Source of the DNA: Planctomycetota bacterium
GTDB taxonomy: Bacteria > Planctomycetota > Planctomycetia > Gemmatales > Gemmataceae
DNA: 64,000 bases
Direction of reading: 5' to 3'
Assembly (NCBI GenBank): GCA_029777335.1
Contig: JAKOSN010000073.1
Coordinates: 24,195 to 88,194 of the forward strand
A program made the position numbers and the translations under genes. This document shows, piece by piece, positions 48,715 to 57,328 of the stretch. The first letter of the stretch is position 1; the number at the start of each line of letters is the position of its first letter. A model generated the notes under the pieces. The model ran no database searches, was not told the origin of the DNA, and was given only the letters and a program-made list of their open reading frames with translations.

Positions 48715-51700
48715 TTATTCCCGCCTGGGCGCGAATTCAAGGGGCTCTCCCCGACCATGCAATCCTGTACCTGCCGGGATCAACTGCCCCAGAATCACAT
48801 TCTCCTTCAGCCCCAGGAGCGGATCGACGCGCCCGGCCAGAGCCGCCTCGGCCAGCACGCGCGCGGTCGCCTCGAAGCTGGCAGCCGACAGAAAGCTCTC
48901 CGCCTGAAGAGCCGCTTGCTTGATCCCCAGCACCACCGCTTCTCCCTGGGCCAACGGAGGCGCATTGTGAGGCGACCTATTCTGGACACCCTCCTGGAGG
49001 CTCTGGTTCGCTCTTTCCACTTCCAACCGATCAACCAGCATGCCCGGCAGCCAGCCGGTGTCCCCTCCAACCCGAATGCAAACTCGCCGCAACATCTGGG
49101 CAATGATGATCTCGAAATGCTTGTTGTCGATCTGCACTCCATTGTCTCGATAGACCGTTTGCAGTTCCCGCAGCAGGTAGTCGTCGACCGCCTCACGTCC
49201 GGCCAGCGACAACAAGCCATGCAGCGACAGGGGGCCTTCCGTCAATGGCGTGCCCACCTCGACCAGGTCTCCCTCCTGCACGCGCAGCGCCTCCCCATGG
49301 GGGATCCCCTGCCAGACGACCACGGCACTCCCCACCTTCTGAGATGGCTGGGGATGGATGCCGACAATGCAGGTTCCCTCGTCATTGCGACGGATCTCCA
49401 CGATTCCTCGGCAGCCGGCCAGGAGCGCTGCGTTGCGTGGGACACGCGCCTCGAAGAGTTCCAGCACGCGCTCCAACCCACTCACCATGTCCCCCGCGCC
49501 CACCACACCCCCGGTGTGCTTGGTCTTCATCGCCAGCTGGGTGCCGGGTTCCCCGATCGACTGAGCCGCCAGGACCCCCACCGCCGTTCCTCGTTCCACC
49601 AGTCTCCCCGTGCTCAGATCGCGTCCATAACATCGTTGACAGATCCCGCGCCGCGCCCGACACGCCAGGGGACTGCGAATCACCACACGACGGCTGGCAC
49701 GTCGCTCGAACAGGGGGAGATCGTGCTCGTTGACCAGGTCATTGCGACGCAGCAGTGGCAATCCCCTGTCATCAAGAACATCCTCTGCCAGGCACCGCCC
49801 CCGTAGTTCCTCTCCCAGTAGATACGCCGTTCCTTCGTTTTTGTTACGCAACGGAAGGGACAATCCGGCCAGTGTGCCGCAGTCCTCCTCGGTCACGATC
49901 ACATGGTGCGCCACATCGACCAGCTTGCGCGTTAAATAGCCAGACTCGGGCAAGGCTGCCTTGTCGGCGCCCGCCTTGCGCGCCCCATGTGCGGAGAGAA
50001 AATACTCGACCATCGAAAGCCCCTCGCGCAGGCTGCTCTGAATGCAGTGTTCCAGCGTTCGGCGCTCGCCGGAGGGGCGCGCCATCAATCCCCGTAACGC
50101 CGCCAGTTGCCGGATCTGCTCCCAGCGACTTCGCGCGCCAGAATGTGCCATCAGATAGATCGGATTCAGGTACGGCTGCCCTTCCTTGACATCGTTCTTC
50201 AAATCGACCCGCAACTGCTCCGTAATCTCCTTTTGCGCGTGCGTCCACAGAGCCACCACCTGACGATAACGCTCCGCCTCGCTCACTTCCCCCCGTTGGT
50301 GCGCCTCCTGCACCGCTTCAATCTGGCGGCGCGTTGCCTCCAGCACCTTGGCCTTGTTGCGCGGCGTGCGCAGATCTTCCAGCAGAAAACTCAGCCCGCT
50401 ACGAGTGACATGTTCCAGCCCGAGTTCCTTGATCTGATCGAGCAATCGGGCAGCCCTGGCGCGCCCCTGGACCGCGAAACTGTCGCGCATCACCCCCGCC
50501 AATGCCTTCCGACTGAGCGCCACGTTGTAGAACGGCATCGCGCGCGGCAGGAGTTCATTGAAGAGCACCCGTCCCACGGTGGTGCGCACCACTCCTCCTG
50601 CCGTGGGCCAGTCCCCCGCGGTTTCGTTCGCCTCCACGGAACGCCCCACAGGCAGCGGTTCTCCGTTTCCCTCCAACCAGCGGCATTCGCGGGCGAAGTC
50701 GGCCGCTGTCACCACCTCGCCAACCTCAAACCACGAGCCCCCAGCTGCGCTGATGATCAGCCAGTCCAACTGCGCCGGGCGCTGTTCCTCCTCATCCCAT
50801 GCCGGCACCCGCACTCGTTCCTTCTTTCCCCGCCCTTCGCGCACCATGATCTTCCCGGGCGTAAGCCGCACTCGAATCCTGGTGTGGATCCCCACCTTGC
50901 CATGGGTGTACGCTTGCCGCACCTCCTCGAAGCAGGCAAAGAGCGGTTCCCGCGCCCCACCCTGCATCGGCCGCGGTGGACCAAGGGTAAGATAGTAGCA
51001 CCCAAGAACGATCTCATTACTCGGTGTGAGAGGCTGTCCGTTGGCCGGACTGAGCAGATTCAGCGCGGGCTGCATCAGCAACGCTGCTTCGATGCGGGCC
51101 TGGTCCGACAGCGGGAGATGGATCGCCATCGTATCCCCATCGAAATCTGCCGCGAATCCCTCGCATACCAGCGGTGACACACGCAACGCCTTCCCCTCGA
51201 CCAGCACCGGGGTGAAGGCCTGCACATTCATTCGGTGCAGACTGGGCGCACGGTTGAGCAACACCAGATGATCCTGGAGCAACTCCTTCAACAGATCGTG
51301 AATCAGTTCTTCCCGGTGATCGAGCAGCGTCAGAGCCTCGCGCAGGGGGGCCGAATCGCCCGCTGAGTGCGGGGTGCCTCCGCTCTTGCCACCCAGCAGA
51401 GTTTCACGCAGCAGGCGGCGCGCAGCGGCATCGCGATGTTTGCTCACCATCGTCGCCAGCAGCAGCGCGGGCCGCGTTTCCAGCCCCAGTCGTTCCTCGA
51501 ACAACCGTCGCAACCGCCCGATCAGAAATGGCTGAAAGAGTTCCTCGGCAATGCAACGCGGCAGCCCACACTGATGCATCTGCAAACGGGGATCGACCAC
51601 AATGACCGCCCGCCCAGAGAAATCCACACGCTTCCCCAGCAGATTCTTGCGCAGGAGGCCCTGCTTGCCGGCGATGGAGTCGGTAAGCGATCGCAAAAGA

Positions 51701-52674
51701 CGATTTTTCTTCCCGGGCAGTGGAGTGACCGCGTGGCGATTGTCCAGCAGTGCATCGACCGCCTCCTGCAAGCGCACGCGCTCATGCCGCAGAATCGCCT
51801 CGATTGCCTTGATCCGCGTCCAGTCGCGAATCTTGTTGCTCAGGGCCAGGATTTTCTGATAGTGAAAGTTGAAATCGCTGGAAACGTGGGTGGATGTTGC
51901 TCGGCCCACTTGCGGATCGAGGACCACAATCGGCCGCAGATCGGGAGGGATGACCGGCAAACACTCCAGCACCATCCATTCCGGACGATTTCCGCTGGCG
52001 CGCAACTCCTCAACCAGGCGCAGACGACGCAGCAGGTCCGACGGATTGTCCCGCGCAAGTTGCTCGCGCAGTTGCTGGGCCAGTGCGTCCAGGTTGAGCT
52101 GCGCCAGGAGGCGCTTGATCGCCCACGCCCCCATCTCCACCTGAAAGCCCGTTCCATAGCGAAGTCGTGCCTCGCGATAGCCGTCCGCATCCAGGAGCTG
52201 GCCGGGACGCAGAGAAGTGCCTGCAGGATTGATCACGGCATGCGCTTCAAAGCGCAGGATCCGGTCGAGATCCGCGCGTTTCATGCCGAGAAGGATCGCG
52301 AGTGGAGAGGGTTTGGCACGCAGAAACCAGGTGTGGATAACGGGATAGGCCAGTTCGATGTGGCCCAGGCGCAGCCGCCGCACCGCACGGCTCGCGATGC
52401 GCACCTGGCACCCAGGACAGACGCGCCCTTCGTGTTCGGGGCCCCAGTAGCGTGGTTCGTCGTTGCCATGGACACAGGCGCAGCACCAGTCGCGCACCGG
52501 CCCAAAGATGCGCTGACAGAACAGCCCCTCGCGTTCCGGGCGATGGTGCCGTTCACTGATGGTGCTGGGGCTCGTGACCTCGCCACACGACCACTGACGA
52601 ATCTGCTCGGGACTGGCAAGCTGGATACGGACCGAAAGCGCAGCGAACGGAGAGGGGGAAGTCGGTTCGGCCAT
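48715..52674 (-). CDS. Stand-alone divergent RNA polymerase beta' subunit paralogue
   Basis: 1319 residues, colinear with RpoC over its whole length. First zinc site CCACVHG...CPGC, then RLGHIELAYPVIHTWFL; rudder/switch region GKRVDFSGRAVIVVDPRL; LLNRAPSLHRMNVQAF; the catalytic loop GFAADFDGDTMAIHLPLS with all three Mg-binding Asp kept; bridge helix HSGARSRWEQIRQLAALRGL; second zinc site with CGT and CRARRGICQRC; trigger loop AAQSIGEPGTQLAMKTKHTG. Changes: Asn of the usual NADFDGD is Ala; trigger-loop Arg is Lys; bridge-helix SGARGN becomes SGARSR. No rpoB, rplL or rpsL lies alongside. GAGGA 7 bases before the ATG at 52674 supports this start (an ATG at 52728 also exists). Confidence 0.9.
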   Translation of the reverse strand: MAEPTSPSPFAALSVRIQLASPEQIRQWSCGEVTSPSTISERHHRPEREGLFCQRIFGPVRDWCCACVHGNDEPRYWGPEHEGRVCPGCQVRIASRAVRRLRLGHIELAYPVIHTWFLRAKPSPLAILLGMKRADLDRILRFEAHAVINPAGTSLRPGQLLDADGYREARLRYGTGFQVEMGAWAIKRLLAQLNLDALAQQLREQLARDNPSDLLRRLRLVEELRASGNRPEWMVLECLPVIPPDLRPIVVLDPQVGRATSTHVSSDFNFHYQKILALSNKIRDWTRIKAIEAILRHERVRLQEAVDALLDNRHAVTPLPGKKNRLLRSLTDSIAGKQGLLRKNLLGKRVDFSGRAVIVVDPRLQMHQCGLPRCIAEELFQPFLIGRLRRLFEERLGLETRPALLLATMVSKHRDAAARRLLRETLLGGKSGGTPHSAGDSAPLREALTLLDHREELIHDLLKELLQDHLVLLNRAPSLHRMNVQAFTPVLVEGKALRVSPLVCEGFAADFDGDTMAIHLPLSDQARIEAALLMQPALNLLSPANGQPLTPSNEIVLGCYYLTLGPPRPMQGGAREPLFACFEEVRQAYTHGKVGIHTRIRVRLTPGKIMVREGRGKKERVRVPAWDEEEQRPAQLDWLIISAAGGSWFEVGEVVTAADFARECRWLEGNGEPLPVGRSVEANETAGDWPTAGGVVRTTVGRVLFNELLPRAMPFYNVALSRKALAGVMRDSFAVQGRARAARLLDQIKELGLEHVTRSGLSFLLEDLRTPRNKAKVLEATRRQIEAVQEAHQRGEVSEAERYRQVVALWTHAQKEITEQLRVDLKNDVKEGQPYLNPIYLMAHSGARSRWEQIRQLAALRGLMARPSGERRTLEHCIQSSLREGLSMVEYFLSAHGARKAGADKAALPESGYLTRKLVDVAHHVIVTEEDCGTLAGLSLPLRNKNEGTAYLLGEELRGRCLAEDVLDDRGLPLLRRNDLVNEHDLPLFERRASRRVVIRSPLACRARRGICQRCYGRDLSTGRLVERGTAVGVLAAQSIGEPGTQLAMKTKHTGGVVGAGDMVSGLERVLELFEARVPRNAALLAGCRGIVEIRRNDEGTCIVGIHPQPSQKVGSAVVVWQGIPHGEALRVQEGDLVEVGTPLTEGPLSLHGLLSLAGREAVDDYLLRELQTVYRDNGVQIDNKHFEIIIAQMLRRVCIRVGGDTGWLPGMLVDRLEVERANQSLQEGVQNRSPHNAPPLAQGEAVVLGIKQAALQAESFLSAASFEATARVLAEAALAGRVDPLLGLKENVILGQLIPAGTGLHGRGEPLEFAPRRE

Positions 52675-52770
52675 GCACCGTTCCTCGGAGGCACCACGAG
52701 GGAGAACTTGTGCCTCCATTATCGACATTGCACCCCGGTGAATGCAAGTCTGCGACCGACGGGGAGTTGT

Positions 52771-52968
52771 TCACCGATCACTGATCCACTTTTCTCGCTG
52801 GGCGTCTTCCCAGCCATCATCCCAGCTGCGCCGACAGGATTCATTGCCGCCCTCGCGATACGGGTTGGCGTCCCGCATTGTGCCGTCGAGAGCCATCAGA
52901 TAGCCGTCGTAGTAAGCCTTGACCATCATGGGCGTCACTCCTCGCTCGTGTCGCCGGGTTGCCGTCAT
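52771..52968 (-). CDS. RMF-like small protein
   Basis: 65 residues. The core YYDGYLMALDGTMRDANPY followed by WDDGWEDAQ repeats the pattern of ribosome modulation factor (G-x3-A-x2-G ... PY ... W-x2-GW-x2-A), although acidic where E. coli RMF is basic. Start chosen at 52968 because GAGGA lies 6 bases upstream. RMF inactivates ribosomes by dimerising them in stationary phase. The match is a short motif only, so the assignment is tentative. It lies upstream of the rpoC-like gene in the same direction. Confidence 0.55.
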   Translation of the reverse strand: MTATRRHERGVTPMMVKAYYDGYLMALDGTMRDANPYREGGNESCRRSWDDGWEDAQREKWISDR

Positions 52969-53106
52969 CACTGTCCTCTCCCTCTCTCCGCTCCATGTAC
53001 GCACCACCTCCCTGAGTGTGACACCGATCTCAGAAAAAAGTTCTCTTTGTGCAAAATGGATCGGCCGCAGTGACGAAATAACCACCTCACTCCTGCGTGG
53101 TTCCCG

Positions 53107-54150
53107 TCAGACCCCTCGGTCAGCTGGCTTCTGGTTCAGTTGCAAGGTGATCGAATCCCGCAGACTTTCGAGGAGTTTGTTGGTGATCAACTGGATGCGG
53201 AAGTACAACCCGCCTGCAAACCCGAGGAGAACGGCAATCGGAAAGCCGAGGCTGCCCAGATCAGTCATCGCCAGGATCGCCGTGCCGAGGAGGACCAGGA
53301 GCGGACAGAGACAGAGTCCGTACAGAAGCAACATGCGCGCCTCGTGGGCTTCGCTGGGACGATCAATGGCGTTGGCAAGGCGATGGACGAACATCAGGAA
53401 CAGCGCCCAGGAACAAAGTCCACTTCCCCACGCGGGCAAGGTCATCCCTTCTCCCCGCGCCGACAGGGCGGCCAACACCAGAGCAGCCACGTCAAAGCCC
53501 AGGGCCAGGATCAGCGGCAGTCGTGCGCGCGAACCGCGGGGTACCCAGAGACAAAGGATCGAGCCGGCCAGACCGAGAATCACGCTCAGCAGAGATGCCC
53601 CCACCCCGCCGAGGAACACCACCGTGAACCACAGCGGTGGACGGAATGGTCCCACCCCACGCGTTGCCGAGAGATACATCATCTCTCCCACCAGGAGAAC
53701 GGCAGCCAGCAACGTCAAAAGAATGCGCGCGCTTTGAAACGTGAGCCCGAGCCGCACAGAACGAAAACCAGCAGGGAGTGGGCCACGCCGAGGACTCGCT
53801 TCCTCGTGTTCGACAACGGTGCTTCGGACCTGCCCCAGGCGAAAATCATAGCCACAATCGATGCACAGAACGGCCTGCTCGGCCAGGGGGGCATGGCACT
53901 CCGGACAGCGCCGGTTCTCGGGAGGCGTCTCCACCACGCCATACTTTGCCTCGGGGGCGGGACCTCCTGCCACAATGCCCGTGCTCGGGAGAGGTGGGAT
54001 CACCTTCTCCGCGACTTTTGGCCCGCCATCTGCCACCTGAGATCCCAGATCTGCCAGTCGAAAATTGCACTGTAAACAGCGACTCTCATAGGGAAGTGCT
54101 GCTTTTCCACAGATCGGACAGCGCACCGGACCGCGTCCTGGCATAGCCAT
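53107..54150 (-). CDS. Zinc-ribbon multi-pass membrane protein
   Basis: 347 residues. Two N-terminal zinc ribbons, CPICGKAALPYESRCLQC (about 10-27) and CPECHAPLAEQAVLCIDC (about 80-97), then six or so hydrophobic helices (e.g. ILLTLLAAVLLVGEMMYL, LSVILGLAGSILCLWV, LYGLCLCPLLVLLGTAILAM). No enzyme motif. Planctomycetes carry many proteins of this design with unknown function. Divergent from the ubiquitin-like locus, sharing a ~210-bp promoter region. ATG at 54150 or 54144; no ribosome site decides. Confidence 0.75.
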   Translation of the reverse strand: MAMPGRGPVRCPICGKAALPYESRCLQCNFRLADLGSQVADGGPKVAEKVIPPLPSTGIVAGGPAPEAKYGVVETPPENRRCPECHAPLAEQAVLCIDCGYDFRLGQVRSTVVEHEEASPRRGPLPAGFRSVRLGLTFQSARILLTLLAAVLLVGEMMYLSATRGVGPFRPPLWFTVVFLGGVGASLLSVILGLAGSILCLWVPRGSRARLPLILALGFDVAALVLAALSARGEGMTLPAWGSGLCSWALFLMFVHRLANAIDRPSEAHEARMLLLYGLCLCPLLVLLGTAILAMTDLGSLGFPIAVLLGFAGGLYFRIQLITNKLLESLRDSITLQLNQKPADRGV

Positions 54151-54358
54151 GGTCACAACCCAAGCAGGAATGATGGAACCAGTGTAGCGTTGACAATACG
54201 CTCCACCGCAGCGCTTTGCAAGAGTTGGCGCGAACCTGAAATGCATTCATCTCTGTCACGTACACAGAGGTAGAGCGCCTCTCAACTCTCTCGGTCCTCC
54301 TGACCACCGCAGAAGAACCCGAGAATCGAAATCGGCACACTCTCTGTCGGAGCCTACG

Positions 54359-54883
54359 ATGTCCACTCTCTGGACCGAACAACCTGGCGGTAGCTGGAGC
54401 GCGCTTCCGTTACCCGCCGAAAGAGAATCTCCTCTTCTTCTCGAGACGGGCGTTGCCGTGCTTCACCAGCGACACGGAATGGAGAGCACCACTGCCCTGC
54501 TCGTTCGCGCCGGACAACCAGTGCGTGTGAACGGCCTGCCTGTCCCTGGCGGCTTCCGTGTGTTGCATCATCGCGATGAAATTCTGCTCGGCAGATCTCG
54601 TTACTGCTACTCGGCGGAATCGACCCCGGTTTGTCAACCGTTTCAGCTCTCGAGCGCGGGTCGACGGCCGTCCTGTCCAGTGTGTCGAGGTCCGCTCCAG
54701 GATGGCGATGTGGCGGTGCAGTGTCCAGGGTGCGGACGCTGGCATCACCAGATTGCCGCCACCGAAACCCGTCGTGCCCGCACCTGCTGGACGTATACCC
54801 CGGAGTGTCGTTTCTGTCGGCATCCCACCTCCCTCTCGGGGGAGCCCGTTTGGACCCCGGCCCAGGAGGAATCCGATGGTTGA
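54359..54883 (+). CDS. RING/treble-clef protein with FHA-like region, candidate E3
   Basis: 174 residues, first gene of the ubiquitin/Pup locus. Residues about 45-85 (LLVRAGQPVRVNGLPVPGGF, VLHHRDEILLGRSRYCYS) read like the second half of an FHA sandwich. Residues 105-155 contain eight potential zinc ligands: C106, C109, C122, C125, H129/H130, C143, C150, C153, with CPGCGRWHH in the middle, the pattern of a binuclear treble-clef (prokaryotic RING-type) domain. Such domains are known from bacterial ubiquitin-like operons, where they are predicted E3 ligases. Its stop overlaps the E1 start by eight bases. E3 role is inference from context. Confidence 0.7.
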   Translation: MSTLWTEQPGGSWSALPLPAERESPLLLETGVAVLHQRHGMESTTALLVRAGQPVRVNGLPVPGGFRVLHHRDEILLGRSRYCYSAESTPVCQPFQLSSAGRRPSCPVCRGPLQDGDVAVQCPGCGRWHHQIAATETRRARTCWTYTPECRFCRHPTSLSGEPVWTPAQEESDG

Positions 54884-55940
54884 CTCACCGGTGCCCGCGC
54901 TGAACCCCTTCCTGGGTGTGGCGACTCTCGATCACACACGCCTGCAACGCTCCCGAGTGGTGCTGGTGGGGGTGGGCAACATTGGCTCTCCCCTCGCCCA
55001 CTTCCTGGCCCGCAGTGGACTCGCCGCGCTCACTCTGATCGATCGGGACCAGGTTGAGGCGAAAAACCTGCGCACCCAGGAGTACCAGCCACAGGACGTG
55101 GGGTGTTTCAAGGCGGAGGTGCTTGCCGCGCGCCTGCGCGCGCAGATCCCGGATCTGGAAGTATATGCCTTCGCCGCAGATTTGCAGGATGTGCCACGGG
55201 GAGTGTTTGCCGTGGATCTGATTTTGGGGGCTCTCGATTCCAGACGCGCGCGACAACTCCTTGTCAGTGAGATTGCCTGGCCCCTGGGAATCCCGGTAAT
55301 CGATGGCGGTGTCGGGGAGGGATGGCGCGGACGTGTGCAAACCTTTCTCTCCCGGCCTGAATGTGCCTGTCTTGAGTGCACCTGGGGTGAGGCCGACTAT
55401 CGCCAGCTGGCGATTGAGTATCCCTGTCTTCCGGGGAGCACCATCGAGGCTCCTGCAACGATGACTCCACCCTTTGTGGGTGCCATGGTAGCCGGATTGA
55501 TGACCGCGGAGGCGCTTGCTCTGCTGGGCGGGGGGATTCCTGAGCACAGTCGAGAACTCGCCTTCGATCTGGTTCATCAACGTTTCTTCCCGGCACGGTT
55601 ACGCCGCGCGCCACGGTGCCGTTTCGATCACCAGGTGGTAACGCGACGGATTCCCCTTGCCACTCCGTTGGAATCGGCAACCTTCGGGGATTTGCTCGCT
55701 GTGCTCGGAAGAGAGAGGTTGGAGGACACAGTGCAACTGGAAGCGCGCCGCTCGCTCCTCCCGCGCGATGGGTTTGGAACCCCACGCCTGCTCACTCTGC
55801 AGGATCTGCACGCGCGAAGAGGAGAACCCCTTCTCGACGCTGGCTTTCATCGGACGGATTGGCTTCGAGTCCGCACCCAGGGAGAGCACTCCTTCCTTGT
55901 GCTCGACCTCGCAGCGACAGGGAGGACACCATGGAAATGA
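54876..55940 (+). CDS. E1-like ubiquitin-activating enzyme (ThiF fold)
   Basis: 354 residues. Rossmann-like ThiF/E1 adenylation domain: VVLVGVGNIGSPLAHFLARS (ATP loop), LTLIDRDQVEAKNLRTQEYQ (Asp56/58 and Arg66), VGCFKAEVLAARL (Lys79), GALDSRRAR. Candidate catalytic Cys184 in EYPCLPG precedes TPPFVGAMVAGLMTAEALALL. A CACLEC motif (163-168) recalls half of the MoeB/ThiF zinc site, but the second CxxC is missing. The C-terminal ~110 residues could carry the E2-binding part. AGGAGG 6 bases upstream. It would adenylate the C-terminus of the ubiquitin-like protein encoded at 56993. Confidence 0.88.
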   Translation: MVDSPVPALNPFLGVATLDHTRLQRSRVVLVGVGNIGSPLAHFLARSGLAALTLIDRDQVEAKNLRTQEYQPQDVGCFKAEVLAARLRAQIPDLEVYAFAADLQDVPRGVFAVDLILGALDSRRARQLLVSEIAWPLGIPVIDGGVGEGWRGRVQTFLSRPECACLECTWGEADYRQLAIEYPCLPGSTIEAPATMTPPFVGAMVAGLMTAEALALLGGGIPEHSRELAFDLVHQRFFPARLRRAPRCRFDHQVVTRRIPLATPLESATFGDLLAVLGRERLEDTVQLEARRSLLPRDGFGTPRLLTLQDLHARRGEPLLDAGFHRTDWLRVRTQGEHSFLVLDLAATGRTPWK

Positions 55941-56500
55941 TCGACCGGCAGATTCGTCACATGGCCGGGGCAGAACCACACTTCGACGAGGTGATGGCTG
56001 CCTTTCTGGAAAATAGCCGTGGAGAGTTTGTGGCGCGGGTTCCTCCCGGGGGGATCCTGGAGTACGCCGACCTGGGTGAGCACGTTCCCTGGCTCTGGCG
56101 GCTCACGTTTCACACGCACGGTCTGGTGAAAGAGGCAGAGGGCGTCATACGCCCTTCCAGCCACCATGTGGTAGCAGTGCGCTTCCTCCCGGATTATCTG
56201 CGCCATGTGGATCGCTTTGCCACGCTCGCACTCCTGGAACCAACCAACGCTTTTCACCCGAACCTGATGCCCCCGGGGATCTGTCTGGAAGTATATCCCG
56301 GCGAAACGCTGTTGGAGTTGGCGGAGAGCTTGCACAATCTCTTCTCCTGGCGTTTGCGGCAGTTGGCGGAGAATGATGCCCTCAATCGCGAGGCGTGCAT
56401 GTGGGGGCGTGCGCACCTCAAGGAATTACCGCTCGACCCACGTCCACTGCTGGGTCAGTCCTTCACCCTGTCGCTGGAACCTCTGGAGGAACGGGCATGA
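55931..56500 (+). CDS. E2-like ubiquitin-conjugating enzyme
   Basis: 189 residues with the E2 (UBC) fold signature at the family's normal size. The HPN motif is FHPNLMPPGICLEVYP with His109, Pro110, Asn111 and catalytic Cys118, closely matching the eukaryotic HPNI...GxICLDI pattern. Later LLELAESLHNLFSW and ALNREACMWGRAH match helix 2 and the DPLN-x-AA segment. The N-terminal strand block FVARVPPGGILEYADL starts the fold. It accepts the modifier from the E1 encoded just upstream (genes overlap by 10 bases; GGAGG before the ATG) and passes it to a target, possibly with the RING-like protein. Confidence 0.85.
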   Translation: MEMIDRQIRHMAGAEPHFDEVMAAFLENSRGEFVARVPPGGILEYADLGEHVPWLWRLTFHTHGLVKEAEGVIRPSSHHVVAVRFLPDYLRHVDRFATLALLEPTNAFHPNLMPPGICLEVYPGETLLELAESLHNLFSWRLRQLAENDALNREACMWGRAHLKELPLDPRPLLGQSFTLSLEPLEERA

Positions 56501-56955
56501 GCGAGATCGCTCCGAAATCCGTGGAATGCGACGCGGTGGAAAGCGTACTTGAAAGTACGGGGCTGGAATGGACGAGGCGTGCCAGTGCCTGGGCCCTCCC
56601 CGCCAATCGGGTTGTCCCACGTGAGATCCTGCTAACCTGCGAGGCCGACGGGATTCGCCTGGAGGCAGTACTTGCTCAGTGGGAAGAGATCGACGCCAGT
56701 TGTGCCCGGGCACTGGATCACTTTCTCCATCAGGCTGAGAGCGGATTCCACTTCGTACGGCTGAAACGTTCCGCCGAGCGTGCAACGGGGTTTGCCCTGG
56801 TTCCAGAAGCGCACCTGGAGGAGGACTTGCCGGTTGCCCTTGTTGGAATGTCTGCCGCCTGTCAGCATCTGCCTTGCGAGGTGGAAGCACTGCTCCAACC
56901 CGAGATTGCCCGGCAGTTCCTGACCTTTCACACGGCAGACCACGGCTCACAGTAA
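56497..56955 (+). CDS. Unrecognised 152-residue protein of the ubiquitin-like locus
   Basis: Overlaps the E2 stop by four bases (ATGA) with GGAGGA upstream, so it is clearly part of the operon. Alternating strands and helices (AWALPANRVVPREILLTCEA, GIRLEAVLAQW, GFHFVRLKRSAERATGFALV, EEDLPVALVGMSAACQHLPC) resemble the CesT/YbjN chaperone fold (helix, beta-meander, helices). I do not recognise a family; a chaperone or adaptor for the modifier is a guess. Confidence 0.6.
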   Translation: MSEIAPKSVECDAVESVLESTGLEWTRRASAWALPANRVVPREILLTCEADGIRLEAVLAQWEEIDASCARALDHFLHQAESGFHFVRLKRSAERATGFALVPEAHLEEDLPVALVGMSAACQHLPCEVEALLQPEIARQFLTFHTADHGSQ

Positions 56956-56992
56956 TTGTCTCCCCTATCCAACAACCAAAGGAGAAATCGAG

Positions 56993-57265
56993 ATGGGTGC
57001 GACCGCAACCTTGAATCTGCGCGTGGAGGATTCCACCGGGCAGATCCGTCGACGTGCACGCGGCATTCCACGCGATGCCACCGTGGGTGATTTCATGAAG
57101 AACCTGGTTCACGAGCTGCGATTGCCAGCCAATGATTCTCAGGGACATCCGCTCACCTACGCCGCCCGGGCCAATGGCGCCAGCCTCCTGGAGAGCGATA
57201 AGGTGGGCGACGTGCTTCAGGAAGAAGATACGGTGACCCTCACGCAGAATGTAACCGCGGGGTGA
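56993..57265 (+). CDS. Ubiquitin-like beta-grasp modifier
   Basis: 90 residues. Beta-grasp pattern: TATLNLRVEDSTG (strands 1-2), ATVGDFMKNLVHELRLP (helix), HPLTYAARANGASLLES (strands 3-4 region), KVGDVLQEEDTVTLTQ (last turn and strand), ending NVTAG. The C-terminus is already a Gly, so no processing protease is needed, but it is A-G rather than G-G. AAAGGAG lies 7 bases before the ATG: the best ribosome site of the locus. A terminator-like hairpin follows at 57288. Proposed substrate of the E1 and E2 genes upstream and the JAB peptidase downstream. Confidence 0.8.
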   Translation: MGATATLNLRVEDSTGQIRRRARGIPRDATVGDFMKNLVHELRLPANDSQGHPLTYAARANGASLLESDKVGDVLQEEDTVTLTQNVTAG

Positions 57266-57287
57266 GCGCCGGTCGTCGGACCCCGGG

Positions 57288-57314
57288 TGCGGGGCGCGCC
57301 CACCCCGCATTTTT
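57288..57314 (+). terminator. Hairpin with T tract after the ubiquitin-like gene (attenuator)
   Basis: TGCGGGG and CCCCGCA form a 7-bp GC stem around an 8-base loop, followed at once by TTTTT. It begins 23 bp after the modifier stop and ends 15 bp before the JAB start, so it could terminate part of the transcripts inside the operon. Confidence 0.7.
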
Positions 57315-57328
57315 GAAGGAGCCTGTGC

